A DNA stretch of 64,000 bases from Agrobacterium rosae. GTDB lineage: Bacteria; Pseudomonadota; Alphaproteobacteria; Rhizobiales; Rhizobiaceae. The stretch spans positions 154,236 to 218,235 of the forward strand of contig NZ_NXEJ01000002.1 of assembly GCF_002915175.1 (NCBI RefSeq), read 5' to 3'. The notes under the pieces were generated by a model. It did not search any database, was not told where the DNA came from, and saw only the letters and a program-made list of their open reading frames with translations. Made by a program: the position numbers and the translations under genes. This document shows, one piece after another, positions 26,777 to 35,887 of the stretch. Each line of letters opens with the position of its first letter. The stretch's first letter is position 1.

Positions 26777-27180
26777 GGGCGGCTGCGGCAATTCTTGCTG
26801 CTGCTTTTGCAGCCTCGCCTGCGCAGGCCAACAAGCTTGTGTTGGAAGAGAAAGATTTCCGCATGCAGACGATCCGCAAGGCGCAAGGGGAGGCCAACTG
26901 GCCTTTTGCTGCAACCGAGGGCGTGCTGCTGTGCGCACCTGTCGTCGGTGACAAAGCAGTTTATTTCGTCGGCACGACCGAGGGTGGCGGGCAGCAAGAG
27001 CCTGTTATTCTCAACACCAACCCGATGATGATGGCTGTCATAAATCTCGGAAAAACGAAGGTTTTCCGCGACTTCACGACTGTCGATGAACTGATGGGCA
27101 GGCTCTACCCCTACATCACCATGGGGAAACGCCTGTGTGACCAACCCGCCGGAACCATCGTTCCGGAAAGCTCTCTTTGA
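26773..27180 (+). CDS. Secreted DUF2511/YebY-like protein inside the sox operon
   Basis: A 135-residue frame starting at a TTG that overlaps the soxB TGA by four bases. The N-terminus is a short Ala-rich signal peptide (AAAILAAAFAASPAQA), followed by NKLVLEEKDFRMQTIRKAQG and WPFAATEGVLLC. A hydrophobic-aromatic strand before a Cys and a second Cys near the end (GKRLCDQ) recall E. coli YebY (DUF2511). There is no ribosome site of its own, so translation would depend on coupling to soxB. It ends 9 bases before soxD. sox operons normally run soxB directly into soxD, so this is an insertion of unknown purpose. Confidence 0.6.
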   Translation: MRAAAAILAAAFAASPAQANKLVLEEKDFRMQTIRKAQGEANWPFAATEGVLLCAPVVGDKAVYFVGTTEGGGQQEPVILNTNPMMMAVINLGKTKVFRDFTTVDELMGRLYPYITMGKRLCDQPAGTIVPESSL

Positions 27181-27189
27181 GGCAAGAAC

Positions 27190-27504
27190 ATGCTGCTGAT
27201 CCGTTGTCCCTATTGTGAAGAAGAGCGTTCCGAGCTGGAATTCCGCTGGGCGGGCGAGGCGCATATTGCGCGGCCCGAAAACATTGTCGGAATTTCCGAT
27301 GAGGAATTTGCCGAATATTTCTTCATGCGCGACAATGACAAGGGCATGGTGTTCGAGCGCTGGCGGCACATTCACGGCTGCGGGCGGTTCTTCAACGCGG
27401 CGCGCCATTCCGTGAGCGACAAGATTTACCTGACCTACAAGGCAGGAGAGCCGAAGCCGGATGAGGCGACGGTTGCCGCCGGACATGAAGGAGCAGCCCG
27501 ATGA
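27190..27504 (+). CDS. soxD: Sarcosine oxidase delta subunit
   Basis: A 104-residue small subunit. The zinc-binding pattern is visible: CPYC near the N-terminus (MLLIRCPYCEEERSELEFRW) and H-x-H-x-C in WRHIHGCGRFFNAAR. The rest reads MRDNDKGMVFERW and VSDKIYLTYKAGE, typical of SoxD. It stabilises the heterotetramer. Its stop overlaps the soxA start (ATGA), so the two are translationally coupled. Confidence 0.93.
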   Translation: MLLIRCPYCEEERSELEFRWAGEAHIARPENIVGISDEEFAEYFFMRDNDKGMVFERWRHIHGCGRFFNAARHSVSDKIYLTYKAGEPKPDEATVAAGHEGAAR

Positions 27505-30458
27505 GCGGCGCCTATCGCATCAAGGGCGCTGGCCGCCTGACGCCCGCCCGCACGGCGCGTTTTACCTTCGATGGCAAGATCCACACGGCTTTGCAAGGCG
27601 ACACGGTTGCCTCTGCGCTGCTGGCCGATGGCGTGCATCTGATTGGCCGTTCGTTCAAATATCACCGTCCACGCGGTTTTCTCTCCGCCGGGCCGGAAGA
27701 GCCGAATGCGCTGATCGATGTTTCCAGAGACAGCAGCCGCAAACAGCCCAACGTGCGGGCAACGGTGCAGGAAGTGTTCGACGGGGCGATCGTGTCCTCG
27801 CAGAACCGCTTTCCATCGCTGTCTTTCGATGTCGGCGCGATCAACGACTTCTTCTCGCCGATGTTTGTGGCTGGCTTCTACTACAAGACCTTCATGTGGC
27901 CGAAGGCCGCGTGGGACAAGCTTTACGAGCCGATTATCCGCCGCGCGGCGGGTCTGGGCAATGCGCCCAAGGAAGGCGACAGCGACCATTATGCCAGCCG
28001 CTACGCCCATTGCGACGTGCTGGTAGCAGGCGGTGGCGTGGCCGGTCTGACTGCAGCGCTGGCGGCGGCGAAGACGGGTGCGAAGGTTATTCTGGCGGAT
28101 GAGAACCCGGAGGTTGGCGGTGCGCTTCGCTTTGATACCGGCTCGACCATCGATGGTCTCAACGGCTATGACTGGGCGCAAAAGACGTTTGCCGAGTTGA
28201 AGGCCATGCCGAATGTGCAGGTGCTGACGCGCACCACCGTGTTCGGTTATTACAACCACAATTTCATTGGCCTTGCCGAGCGCGTGACCGACCATCTGGC
28301 GACACCGGGACATGAGCCACGCGAACGGCTGTGGCAGGTTCGCTCGAAGAAGGTGGTGCTGGCGACCGGCGCTATCGAGCGACACATGGTGTTTGCCAAT
28401 AATGACCGCCCTGGCATCATGCTGGCATCTGCGGCGCGCACCTATCTCAACCAGTATGGCGTGACGGTTGGCCACAATGTGGGGGTCTATACCGCGCATG
28501 ATTCTGCCTATGAAACCGCCTTCGATCTGAAGCGGGCAGGGGTGGCGATTGCTGCCATTATCGATTGCCGCGCCAACCCGGATGCCAAGCTTCTGGACGA
28601 GGCGCGGGCGCTGGGCATTGAGGTACTGGCGGGCCATAGCGTGTATAATACGGCGGGGCGTCTGCGGGTGTCCTCCATTACGGTGGGTCGCAATGGCGGT
28701 TCATCGAAGCGCAAGATCAAGGTCGATGCGCTGGTGGTTTCGGCCGGCTGGACGCCATCTGTGCATCTCTTCTCGCAATCGCGCGGCAAGCTGACATACG
28801 ACGCTGAAAACCAGCGTTTTCTGCCCGACGTGCATGTGCAGGAGTGCGTCTCCATCGGTGCCTGCAACGGCACGGATGATCTGGGCGCCCTGATTGCTGA
28901 GGCAGCATCTGCGGGTGGTGGCACGGTGGAGCTCTCTGCCAGCAACTCGCATGTGTGGACCGGCGGCATGATTGGTGCGGCGGAAGGGGCTGGCGAAGGC
29001 GACAACGTCAAAGCCTTCATCGATTTCCAGCACGATGTCTGCGCCAAGGATATCCGCCTTGCGGTGCGCGAGGGCATGCATTCCATCGAGCATATCAAGC
29101 GCTTCACCACCAATGGCATGGCGTCGGATCAGGGCAAGATGTCCAACATGCATGGTCTGGCCATCGCCTCCGAAGCGCTGGGGCGTGATTTGCCCAAGGT
29201 GGGGCTGACGACATTCCGTGCGCCCTATACGCCTGTTACTTTCGGCACGCTGGTGGGCCATTCCCGTGGCAAGCTGTTCGACCCCGCCCGCAAGACGCCG
29301 ATGCATGCGCTGGAAGAGGCTGCCGGTGCTGCCTTCGAAGACGTGGGCAACTGGAAGCGCGCGTGGTTCTATCCGCGCGCCGGTGAAGACATGCACCAAG
29401 CGGTGAACCGCGAGTGCAAGACGGTGCGCGAAACGGTGGGCGTTTTCGATGCCTCCACGCTCGGCAAAATCGAGGTTGTGGGGCCGGATGCCGCCAAGTT
29501 CCTCAACCTGCTCTACACCAATGCCTGGGACACGCTGAAGCCCGGTCGCTGCCGCTATGGCATCATGACCCGCGAAGACGGCTTCGTTTATGATGACGGC
29601 GTGGTGGGGCGTCTGGCGGAAGACCGTTTCCATGTGACGACCACGACCGGCGGTGCGCCGCGCGTGCTGCACCATATGGAAGACTATCTCCAGACGGAAT
29701 TCCCGGACCTCAATGTGTGGCTGACATCCGCTACCGAACAATGGGCGGTGATTGCGGTGCAGGGGCCGAAGGCGCGTGAGGTGATTGCGCCGCTGGTAGA
29801 AGGCATCGACCTTTTGCCCGAAGCGTTCCCGCATATGGCGATTGCCGAGGGCACGATTTGCGGCGTGCCGACACGGCTCTTCCGTGTGTCCTTCACCGGC
29901 GAACTCGGTTTCGAAATCAACGTTCCCTCGGATTTCGGCCCGGCGGTTTGGAAGACGATTGCCGAGCGCGCCGAGGCCTTGGGCGGTTGCCTCTATGGCA
30001 CCGAAACCATGCATATTCTGCGCGCCGAAAAGGGCTACATCATCGTAGGGCAAGATACGGATGGCACGGTCACGCCTGATGATGCGGGTCTTGGCTGGGC
30101 GGTGTCCAAGAAGAAGACCGATTTCGTCGGTATTCGCGGCTTGCAGCGCCCGGACCTCAAGCGTGAGGGCCGCAAGCAACTTGTGGGCCTGCTGCCAAAA
30201 AATCCACATGACGTGCCGGAAGAGGGTGGGCAGATCGTGGCCGATCCGAACCAGCCAAAGCCGATGACCATGCTGGGGCATGTGACCTCCGCCTACTGGT
30301 CGGAAAATCTCGGTCGCTCTATCGCCTTCGGTCTGGTGGCTGGTGGCCGGGCGCGCATGGGCGAAACGCTTTATATTCCGCTGGCCGACAAGACGATTGC
30401 GGTTGAGGTGACGGACATGGTGTTCTTCGACAAGGAAGGAGGCCGCATCAATGGCTGA
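27501..30458 (+). CDS. soxA: Sarcosine oxidase alpha subunit
   Basis: A 985-residue subunit of normal size. The N-terminal 2Fe-2S-ferredoxin-like fold (about 15-95, FTFDGKIHTALQGDTVASAL) lacks cluster cysteines, as in the family. An NAD-binding domain follows (VLVAGGGVAGLTAAL, 174-188), then a second Rossmann half (VVLATGAIERHMVFANNDRP). The C-terminal third (about 600-985) is a GcvT-like tetrahydrofolate-binding domain (TSATEQWAVIAVQGPKAREV, GFEINVPSDFGPAVW). It channels the methyl carbon to tetrahydrofolate. Its end overlaps soxG by eight bases. Confidence 0.95.
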   Translation: MSGAYRIKGAGRLTPARTARFTFDGKIHTALQGDTVASALLADGVHLIGRSFKYHRPRGFLSAGPEEPNALIDVSRDSSRKQPNVRATVQEVFDGAIVSSQNRFPSLSFDVGAINDFFSPMFVAGFYYKTFMWPKAAWDKLYEPIIRRAAGLGNAPKEGDSDHYASRYAHCDVLVAGGGVAGLTAALAAAKTGAKVILADENPEVGGALRFDTGSTIDGLNGYDWAQKTFAELKAMPNVQVLTRTTVFGYYNHNFIGLAERVTDHLATPGHEPRERLWQVRSKKVVLATGAIERHMVFANNDRPGIMLASAARTYLNQYGVTVGHNVGVYTAHDSAYETAFDLKRAGVAIAAIIDCRANPDAKLLDEARALGIEVLAGHSVYNTAGRLRVSSITVGRNGGSSKRKIKVDALVVSAGWTPSVHLFSQSRGKLTYDAENQRFLPDVHVQECVSIGACNGTDDLGALIAEAASAGGGTVELSASNSHVWTGGMIGAAEGAGEGDNVKAFIDFQHDVCAKDIRLAVREGMHSIEHIKRFTTNGMASDQGKMSNMHGLAIASEALGRDLPKVGLTTFRAPYTPVTFGTLVGHSRGKLFDPARKTPMHALEEAAGAAFEDVGNWKRAWFYPRAGEDMHQAVNRECKTVRETVGVFDASTLGKIEVVGPDAAKFLNLLYTNAWDTLKPGRCRYGIMTREDGFVYDDGVVGRLAEDRFHVTTTTGGAPRVLHHMEDYLQTEFPDLNVWLTSATEQWAVIAVQGPKAREVIAPLVEGIDLLPEAFPHMAIAEGTICGVPTRLFRVSFTGELGFEINVPSDFGPAVWKTIAERAEALGGCLYGTETMHILRAEKGYIIVGQDTDGTVTPDDAGLGWAVSKKKTDFVGIRGLQRPDLKREGRKQLVGLLPKNPHDVPEEGGQIVADPNQPKPMTMLGHVTSAYWSENLGRSIAFGLVAGGRARMGETLYIPLADKTIAVEVTDMVFFDKEGGRING

Positions 30459-30993
30459 TCTGGCAAACCGCACTTTGGTTCTGGAAGGCGCACGCGCCGG
30501 CTCCGCCAACGTCTCCATCAAGATGGCAGCGCCCGCTTACCGGCTGTCGCTGCGCGCCAAGGCGGATGCGGTGACGGAGCTTTCGCAGGCGCTTGATATC
30601 AGCCTGCCGCAGAGCCCGAAAACCTCGACAACTTCGGCCTTGCGCGCCGCGCTTTGGCTCGGGCCAGACGAATGGCTGGTCATCGACCAGGGCGAAAGCA
30701 ACCTGATGGACGCCTGCGCCGCCGTTTCCGCCCCCCACTCCGCTACCGACGTCTCCCACCGCAACACAGCCATTACCGTTTCCGGCACGGGCGCGGAAGC
30801 CACGCTAAACACGGGCTGCCCGCAGGATTTGTCGCTGGCTGTGTTTCCGGTTGGAGCATGCACGCGTACGATTTTCGGCAAGGCGGAAGTCGTGCTTTTG
30901 CGCGTGGCGGAAGACACGTTCCGGGTGGAGTGCTGGCGGTCTTTTGCGGATTATGTGTTCGGATTGCTGGAAGAGGGTTCGCGGGATGCTTGA
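30451..30993 (+). CDS. soxG: Sarcosine oxidase gamma subunit
   Basis: A 180-residue subunit, last of the operon, with typical SoxG features: LSLRAKADAVTELSQALDIS, LGPDEWLVIDQGE, VSHRNTAITVSG and the C-terminal FRVECWRSFADYVFGLL. It packs against the alpha subunit near the folate site. Its start overlaps soxA by eight bases. A weak 8-bp hairpin (31000-31025) without a T-tract separates it from the convergent LysE gene. Confidence 0.92.
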   Translation: MADLANRTLVLEGARAGSANVSIKMAAPAYRLSLRAKADAVTELSQALDISLPQSPKTSTTSALRAALWLGPDEWLVIDQGESNLMDACAAVSAPHSATDVSHRNTAITVSGTGAEATLNTGCPQDLSLAVFPVGACTRTIFGKAEVVLLRVAEDTFRVECWRSFADYVFGLLEEGSRDA

Positions 30994-31034
30994 GGATGAT
31001 CAGGCAGAGCCTACGCACTGCCTGACGTACCTCT

Positions 31035-31667
31035 TCAGTTTCTGGTGCCGAGCGCCAGGCGGCATGCCAAACCGGCAAATACGGTTGCCAGTAGATATTG
31101 CGGTAGCTTGGGAAAGCGGCTGACTGCTGACAAGCGGTTACGGATGCCGGTACCCAAGAGAATGACCGCACCATTCACCAGAAAACCAATGCCGTTCAGA
31201 ATGCTGGCGAGCACTACCGTCTGGATGAGCATCGAACTTCCGTTCGGATCGATAAATTGCGGGAAAAGAGCCAGCACGAACAGTGCCATTTTCGGGTTGA
31301 GGATGTTGGTCACCAGACCCTCGCTAAAAATCCGTTTGGCTGAGAGTTTTTTGAGACCTGCCGATGGCGCGAAGGCGGAGCTTCGGGAGCGAAGGGTCTT
31401 GTACGCCAGATACAGCAGATAGGCGCAGCCCGCCCAGCGCACGACCTCATAGGCAATGGGAACAGTCAGAAACAGCTGGGAAAGGCCAAGCGCTGCGGCG
31501 ATCGCGTGGCAATACGTGCCGACAGCTATTCCGGCATAGGTGAGAAAACCGGCGCGTCGGCCTTGGCTGACACTGCGAGAGGCAATCAACAACATATCGG
31601 GGCCGGGCGTCGCGGTCAGAACGAGTGCTGCGGCGGAAAAAAGCATGAGTGTGGAAAAGTCCGGCAT
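31035..31667 (-). CDS. LysE family amino acid exporter
   Basis: A 210-residue inner-membrane protein with six hydrophobic segments and the LysE/RhtB hallmark near the N-terminus (VLTATPGPDMLLIASRSVSQ, then GRRAGFLTYAGIAVGTYCHA). KRIFSEGLVTNILNPKMALF is the second conserved block. It exports amino acids or related compounds by proton exchange; the substrate is not predictable. It is convergent with the sox operon. Confidence 0.9.
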   Translation of the reverse strand: MPDFSTLMLFSAAALVLTATPGPDMLLIASRSVSQGRRAGFLTYAGIAVGTYCHAIAAALGLSQLFLTVPIAYEVVRWAGCAYLLYLAYKTLRSRSSAFAPSAGLKKLSAKRIFSEGLVTNILNPKMALFVLALFPQFIDPNGSSMLIQTVVLASILNGIGFLVNGAVILLGTGIRNRLSAVSRFPKLPQYLLATVFAGLACRLALGTRN

Positions 31668-31795
31668 ATGATTTCCTTTTGAAATGGGAGCCGGAATTCC
31701 GATGTATCATTGTTGCTGGGGATTGCAACTGCAACTGCCCTCGGTAACAGCTGCAATCTTTTGTGCGCAGACAATAGGTGACATTCTCCTCTCTC

Positions 31796-31825
31796 GTCAT
31801 TCCGGCCTTGAGCCGGAATCCAGCT
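31796..31825. repeat. Half copy of the GTCATTCCGG...TCCAG dispersed repeat
   Basis: GTCATTCCGGCCTTGAGCCG, then GAATCCAGC, is close to the left half of the repeat at 10141. It lies in the 287-base gap between lysE and yifB-like genes. The rest of that gap has low-quality dyads but no gene that I can support. Confidence 0.6.
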
Positions 31826-31954
31826 GATCCAACCTCATACATCATCCTGAGCCAGTCAAAGGAGAGGTGGCGCGTCGCACCCTCAAGCATCCGTCGTGCG
31901 CTCCGCCTTGGGATAGGGTCGTCCCATCCCCTCAAAGGCGCGCTAGCGGTATGT

Positions 31955-33487
31955 TTACGCCGCCGCCGTCAGTCGCTCCCCTGCTATCCGATAGGAAATC
32001 GCCTCTGCCAAGTGGATGCGGGTGACCGTTGCCTTGTCATCGAGGTCGGCCAGAGTGCGGGCGACTTTGAGGATGCGGTGGTAGCCTCGGGCGGAGAATT
32101 TTAGTTTTTCGGCAGCGTCGCGCAGCAGTTGCAGGCCTGGGGCATCGGGTTCACCGAATTTTTCGATCAGCGCCGTGGAGCAACGGGCGTTGGTGCGGAT
32201 GCCGTTGAAACCGGCGGCGGAGAAACGATCCTGCTGTAGATCACGGGCGCGTGCCACACGTCTGGCGACATCGGCGCTGGCTTCGGCGGCCATGGGGCGA
32301 ATGAGGTCTGCGGCGGAGACGGCGGGGACTTCGATACGGATATCGATACGGTCCATCAGTGGGCCGGAAATGCGCTGCTGATAATCGGTGACGCAACGCG
32401 GACCACGGGCGCAGGTGAAGCCGGGTTCACCGGCCATGCCGCATTTACACGGGTTCATGGCGGCAACCAGCTGGATTTCTGCGGGATAGCTGACGCGATG
32501 GTTGGCACGGGCAATGATGCATTCGCCGGTTTCCAGCGGCTGGCGCAGCGCATCTAAAGACTGTGGCGAAAATTCCGGGAATTCATCGAGGAAGAGCACA
32601 CCAAGATGGGCAAGCGAGGCCTCGCCGGGTCTGGCGCGCAAGCCGCCGCCGACGAGAGCTGCCATGGTGGCGGAATGGTGTGGGGTGCGGAACGGGCGGC
32701 GATCCGACAACTTGCCGCCGGAGAGTTGGCCCGCGATGGAGTGGACCATGGAGACTTCCAGCAACTCCGCAGCCGACAGTGGCGGCAGAATGGAAGGTAG
32801 GCGCGAGGCCAGCATGGATTTTCCCGAACCGGGCGGGCCAACCATCAGCAGATTGTGGCCTCCGGCGGCGGCCACTTCCAGCGCGCGCTTGGCGCTTTCC
32901 TGCCCCTTGATATCGGCCAAGTCAGGCAGGTTGGCGGGATGGGCACGAATGGCCGGAACGGGGCGTGACAGGCGTTGCGTGCCGCGAAAATGATTGACGA
33001 GAGCAATGAGGCTGCGGGGTGCGAGAATATCGAAATCGGCTCCGGCCCATGCGGCTTCTCCCCCGCTATCTGCCGGGCAGATGAGGCCTTTGCCCTGAGC
33101 ATTTGCGCCGATGGCAGCGGGAAGCGCGCCAGAGACGGCACCGATGGTGCCATCCAAGTTAAGTTCGCCCAGAACGACATAGGCACCCAGTGCATCAGCG
33201 GGGATAGCGCCCAACGCAGCCATCAGCCCAAGCGCGATGGGAAGATCGAAATGGCTGCCTTCCTTGGGAAGATCGGCGGGGGCAAGATTGACGGTGACCT
33301 TCTTGGCGGGAAGTGCAAGGCCGGAGGCGTGGAGGGCCGCCTGCACCCGCTCCCGGCTTTCGGCCACGGCCTTGTCCGGCAGGCCGACGATCTGCATGCC
33401 CACCTTTCCGGGTGCGACCATGACCTGAACTTCGACGGGCACACCCTCTATGCCCTGAAATGCCACCGTATTCACGCGCGCAACCAT
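31955..33487 (-). CDS. YifB/ComM family Mg-chelatase-like AAA+ ATPase
   Basis: A 510-residue protein of the YifB family. The N-terminal ChlI domain (about 1-150, VARVNTVAFQGIEGVPVEVQ) has a Lon-like fold. The AAA+ core has Walker A MVGPPGSGKSMLASRLPSIL, Walker B VLFLDEFPEF and a four-cysteine-like region CKCGMAGEPGFTCARGPRC. In naturally competent bacteria ComM drives branch migration during integration of transforming DNA, so a helicase role in recombination is likely. The ATG at 33487 is preferred to the in-frame TTG 12 bases before it. Confidence 0.92.
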   Translation of the reverse strand: MVARVNTVAFQGIEGVPVEVQVMVAPGKVGMQIVGLPDKAVAESRERVQAALHASGLALPAKKVTVNLAPADLPKEGSHFDLPIALGLMAALGAIPADALGAYVVLGELNLDGTIGAVSGALPAAIGANAQGKGLICPADSGGEAAWAGADFDILAPRSLIALVNHFRGTQRLSRPVPAIRAHPANLPDLADIKGQESAKRALEVAAAGGHNLLMVGPPGSGKSMLASRLPSILPPLSAAELLEVSMVHSIAGQLSGGKLSDRRPFRTPHHSATMAALVGGGLRARPGEASLAHLGVLFLDEFPEFSPQSLDALRQPLETGECIIARANHRVSYPAEIQLVAAMNPCKCGMAGEPGFTCARGPRCVTDYQQRISGPLMDRIDIRIEVPAVSAADLIRPMAAEASADVARRVARARDLQQDRFSAAGFNGIRTNARCSTALIEKFGEPDAPGLQLLRDAAEKLKFSARGYHRILKVARTLADLDDKATVTRIHLAEAISYRIAGERLTAAA

Positions 33488-33639
33488 GTAAGCCCCCAAC
33501 AGGCGGACTTTAGAAAACGCGCAATCAAGCGTGTAAGTGTCCGCCCATGCAACCTTGCATAACGCAAACCGGAAAACAAGAACAGGAAGTGAACAATTTC
33601 ACTTGTACCGCACAGAAAATTGTGCGCGGTTGTGAGGCG

Positions 33640-34110
33640 TCAGACGCCGGTGGAGCCGAAGCCGCCGGTCCCGCGAGCGGTATCTGACGTCTCGGTGACC
33701 TCAAAGACGGCCACCTGGGTGACGGGTGCGATGACCATCTGGGCGATGCGCATGCCGCGTTCAACCGCGAAATCCTCTTGGCCCAGATTGGCGAGGATGA
33801 CTTTGACTTCGCCGCGATAATCGCTATCAACCGTTCCCGGCGTATTGAGGCAGGTGATGCCGTTCTTGATGGCAAGGCCGGAGCGCGGGCGGATTTGCGC
33901 CTCAAAACCCTGCGGGACTTCGAAGATGAAGCCGGTGGGGACGAGCGCGCGCGCGCCCGGCTTCAGGACCAGGGGTTCATCTGATGGAACGGCGGCGCGC
34001 AAATCCATGCCGGCGGCACCTGATGTTTCGTAAGATGGCAGTTCTATGCCGTCCGCATGCGCCAGACGGAGGAGATTAAGAGCGGGGCAATTTTCGTTTT
34101 TTAGGGTCAT
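33640..34110 (-). CDS. dut: dUTP diphosphatase
   Basis: A 156-residue trimeric-type dUTPase with all five motifs: [38 protein letters not shown] and the C-terminal glycine-rich [10 protein letters not shown]. It hydrolyses dUTP to dUMP, keeping uracil out of DNA and feeding thymidylate synthesis. It is divergent from prfC (about 90 bases apart). The YifB gene lies downstream on the same strand, 152 bases away. Confidence 0.96.
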   Translation of the reverse strand: MTLKNENCPALNLLRLAHADGIELPSYETSGAAGMDLRAAVPSDEPLVLKPGARALVPTGFIFEVPQGFEAQIRPRSGLAIKNGITCLNTPGTVDSDYRGEVKVILANLGQEDFAVERGMRIAQMVIAPVTQVAVFEVTETSDTARGTGGFGSTGV

Positions 34111-34200
34111 GCGGCATTAGTTTGCCGTGTGGGTGCCAAGGTCAATTGCAAAAGCGGCCCCGAAACGCTAGATACCCGGCAATTCCACAGGATTTGTTTG

Positions 34201-35784
34201 ATGCCCGAAACACTCGCAGAGGCGGTTTCCCGCCGCCGCACCTTCGCTATCATCGCGCACCCGGACGCCGGTAAGACGACGCTGACCGAAAAGCTGCTGC
34301 TGTTCGGCGGTGCCATTCAGCTGGCCGGTGAGGTGAAGGCGAAGAAGGATCGTATCCAGACGCGCTCCGACTGGATGAAAATCGAGCGCGAGCGCGGCAT
34401 CTCGGTCGTGACCTCGGTGATGACGTTCGAATATGACGACAAGGTCTTCAATATTCTCGATACGCCGGGCCACGAAGACTTTGCTGACGATACCTACCGC
34501 ACGCTGACGGCGGTGGATGCGGCCATCATGGTCATCGATGCCGCCAAGGGCATCGAGCCACGGACGCTAAAACTGTTCGAAGTGTGCCGCATGCGCGACA
34601 TTCCGATCATCACCTTCGTCAACAAGATGGACCGCGAAAGCCGCGATATTTTCGAGATTCTCGATGAGGTCGAGGAGAAGCTGGCGCTGGACACGGCCCC
34701 GATCACCTGGCCGATTGGTCGTTCCAAGAGCTTCTGCGGCTCCTACCATCTGGCCAGCAACCGGGTGCGTGGGTCGGACAACGAAGTCGAGGCGACGCAG
34801 GTGAACGGGCCGCAGGCGGTGGCAAGCCGCTTGCCGGAAAACGAACGTGATGCCTTTATCGAGGAAACCGAACTGGCGCTGGAAGCCTGCCGCCCGTTTG
34901 ATCGCACGGCATTTCTGGAGGGGCATCTGACGCCGGTGTTCTTCGGTTCGGCTTTGCGCAATTTCGGCGTGCGCGATCTGATCAACGCTCTCGGCGACAT
35001 TGCGCCGCCGCCGCGCAACCAGGTGGCCGATACGCGCACCGTGCATGCCGATGAAGACAAGATGACGGCTTTCGTCTTCAAGATTCAGGCCAATATGGAC
35101 CCCAACCACCGCGACCGTATTGCCTTTGCGCGCATCTGCTCCGGCAAGCTGGAGCGTGGCATGAAGGCGCGGCTGGCGCGCACCGGCAAGCAGATGGGCC
35201 TGACGGCACCGCAATTCTTTTTCGCCTCGCAGCGCCACATTGCCGATACGGCCTTTGCGGGCGATGTGGTGGGCATTCCCAACCACGGCACGTTGCGCAT
35301 TGGCGACACGCTGACCGAGGGTGAAAACCTGGTGTTTCAGGGCGTGCCGAACTTCTCGCCGGAAATTCTGCGCCGCGTGCGGCTAGAAGATGCGATGAAG
35401 GCCAAGAAGCTGAAGGAAGCCCTGCACCAGATGGCCGAAGAGGGCGTCGTGCAGCTGTTTTCGCCGGAAGACGGCTCACCTGCCATTGTTGGTGTTGTCG
35501 GCGCGTTGCAGCTTGATGTGTTGAAGGAACGGCTGATGGGCGAATACGGCCTGCCGGTTTCGTTCGAAATGTCGCGGTTCTCGATCTGCCGCTGGATTTC
35601 AGCGGAGCAGGCGGCGGATATGGAGAAGTTTCTCACCGTCAAGCGCGGCGATATTGCCCGCGATCTGGATGGCGACCCGGTGTTTCTGGCGCAGGATGCG
35701 TTTTCACTGCGCTATGAGGCGGAACGGTATCCAGGCATCAAGATGGCTGCGATCAAGGAGTATCATGTCGCCAAGGCGGCGTGA
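34201..35784 (+). CDS. prfC: Peptide chain release factor 3
   Basis: A 527-residue translational GTPase, normal RF3 length. G1 AHPDAGKTTLTEKLL, switch II DTPGHEDFADDTYRTL and G4 NKMDRES are intact; domains II and III follow (RSKSFCGSYHL in a segment typical of RF3, FFGSALRNFGVRDL, SRFSICRWI). It recycles RF1/RF2 after termination. The start MPETLAEAVSRRRTFAIIAH at ATG 34201 is favoured over an upstream in-frame GTG. Confidence 0.95.
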   Translation: MPETLAEAVSRRRTFAIIAHPDAGKTTLTEKLLLFGGAIQLAGEVKAKKDRIQTRSDWMKIERERGISVVTSVMTFEYDDKVFNILDTPGHEDFADDTYRTLTAVDAAIMVIDAAKGIEPRTLKLFEVCRMRDIPIITFVNKMDRESRDIFEILDEVEEKLALDTAPITWPIGRSKSFCGSYHLASNRVRGSDNEVEATQVNGPQAVASRLPENERDAFIEETELALEACRPFDRTAFLEGHLTPVFFGSALRNFGVRDLINALGDIAPPPRNQVADTRTVHADEDKMTAFVFKIQANMDPNHRDRIAFARICSGKLERGMKARLARTGKQMGLTAPQFFFASQRHIADTAFAGDVVGIPNHGTLRIGDTLTEGENLVFQGVPNFSPEILRRVRLEDAMKAKKLKEALHQMAEEGVVQLFSPEDGSPAIVGVVGALQLDVLKERLMGEYGLPVSFEMSRFSICRWISAEQAADMEKFLTVKRGDIARDLDGDPVFLAQDAFSLRYEAERYPGIKMAAIKEYHVAKAA

Positions 35785-35826
35785 TTCTACAACAAAAGCG
35801 TCTCTCGCCGCACTAACGCGCGGCTG

Positions 35827-35855
35827 CTGGACCCCGCATCAATTGCGGGTGACGG
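35827..35855. repeat. Half copy of the CTGGAxCCCGCATCAA...GTGACGG repeat
   Basis: CTGGACCCCGCATCAATTGC, then GGGTGACGG, corresponds to the right half of the repeat at 10141-10253. It lies between the convergent prfC and APC permease genes and can form a short hairpin. Confidence 0.6.
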
Positions 35856-35887
35856 AGCGGGAGTGATTGGCGCGAAGAAGAGGTGGA

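Noticed and set aside
28701..30521. About 600-codon frame antisense to soxA
   Set aside because: It is produced by third-position GC bias opposite a well-recognised gene; the Arg/His-rich translation has no domain.
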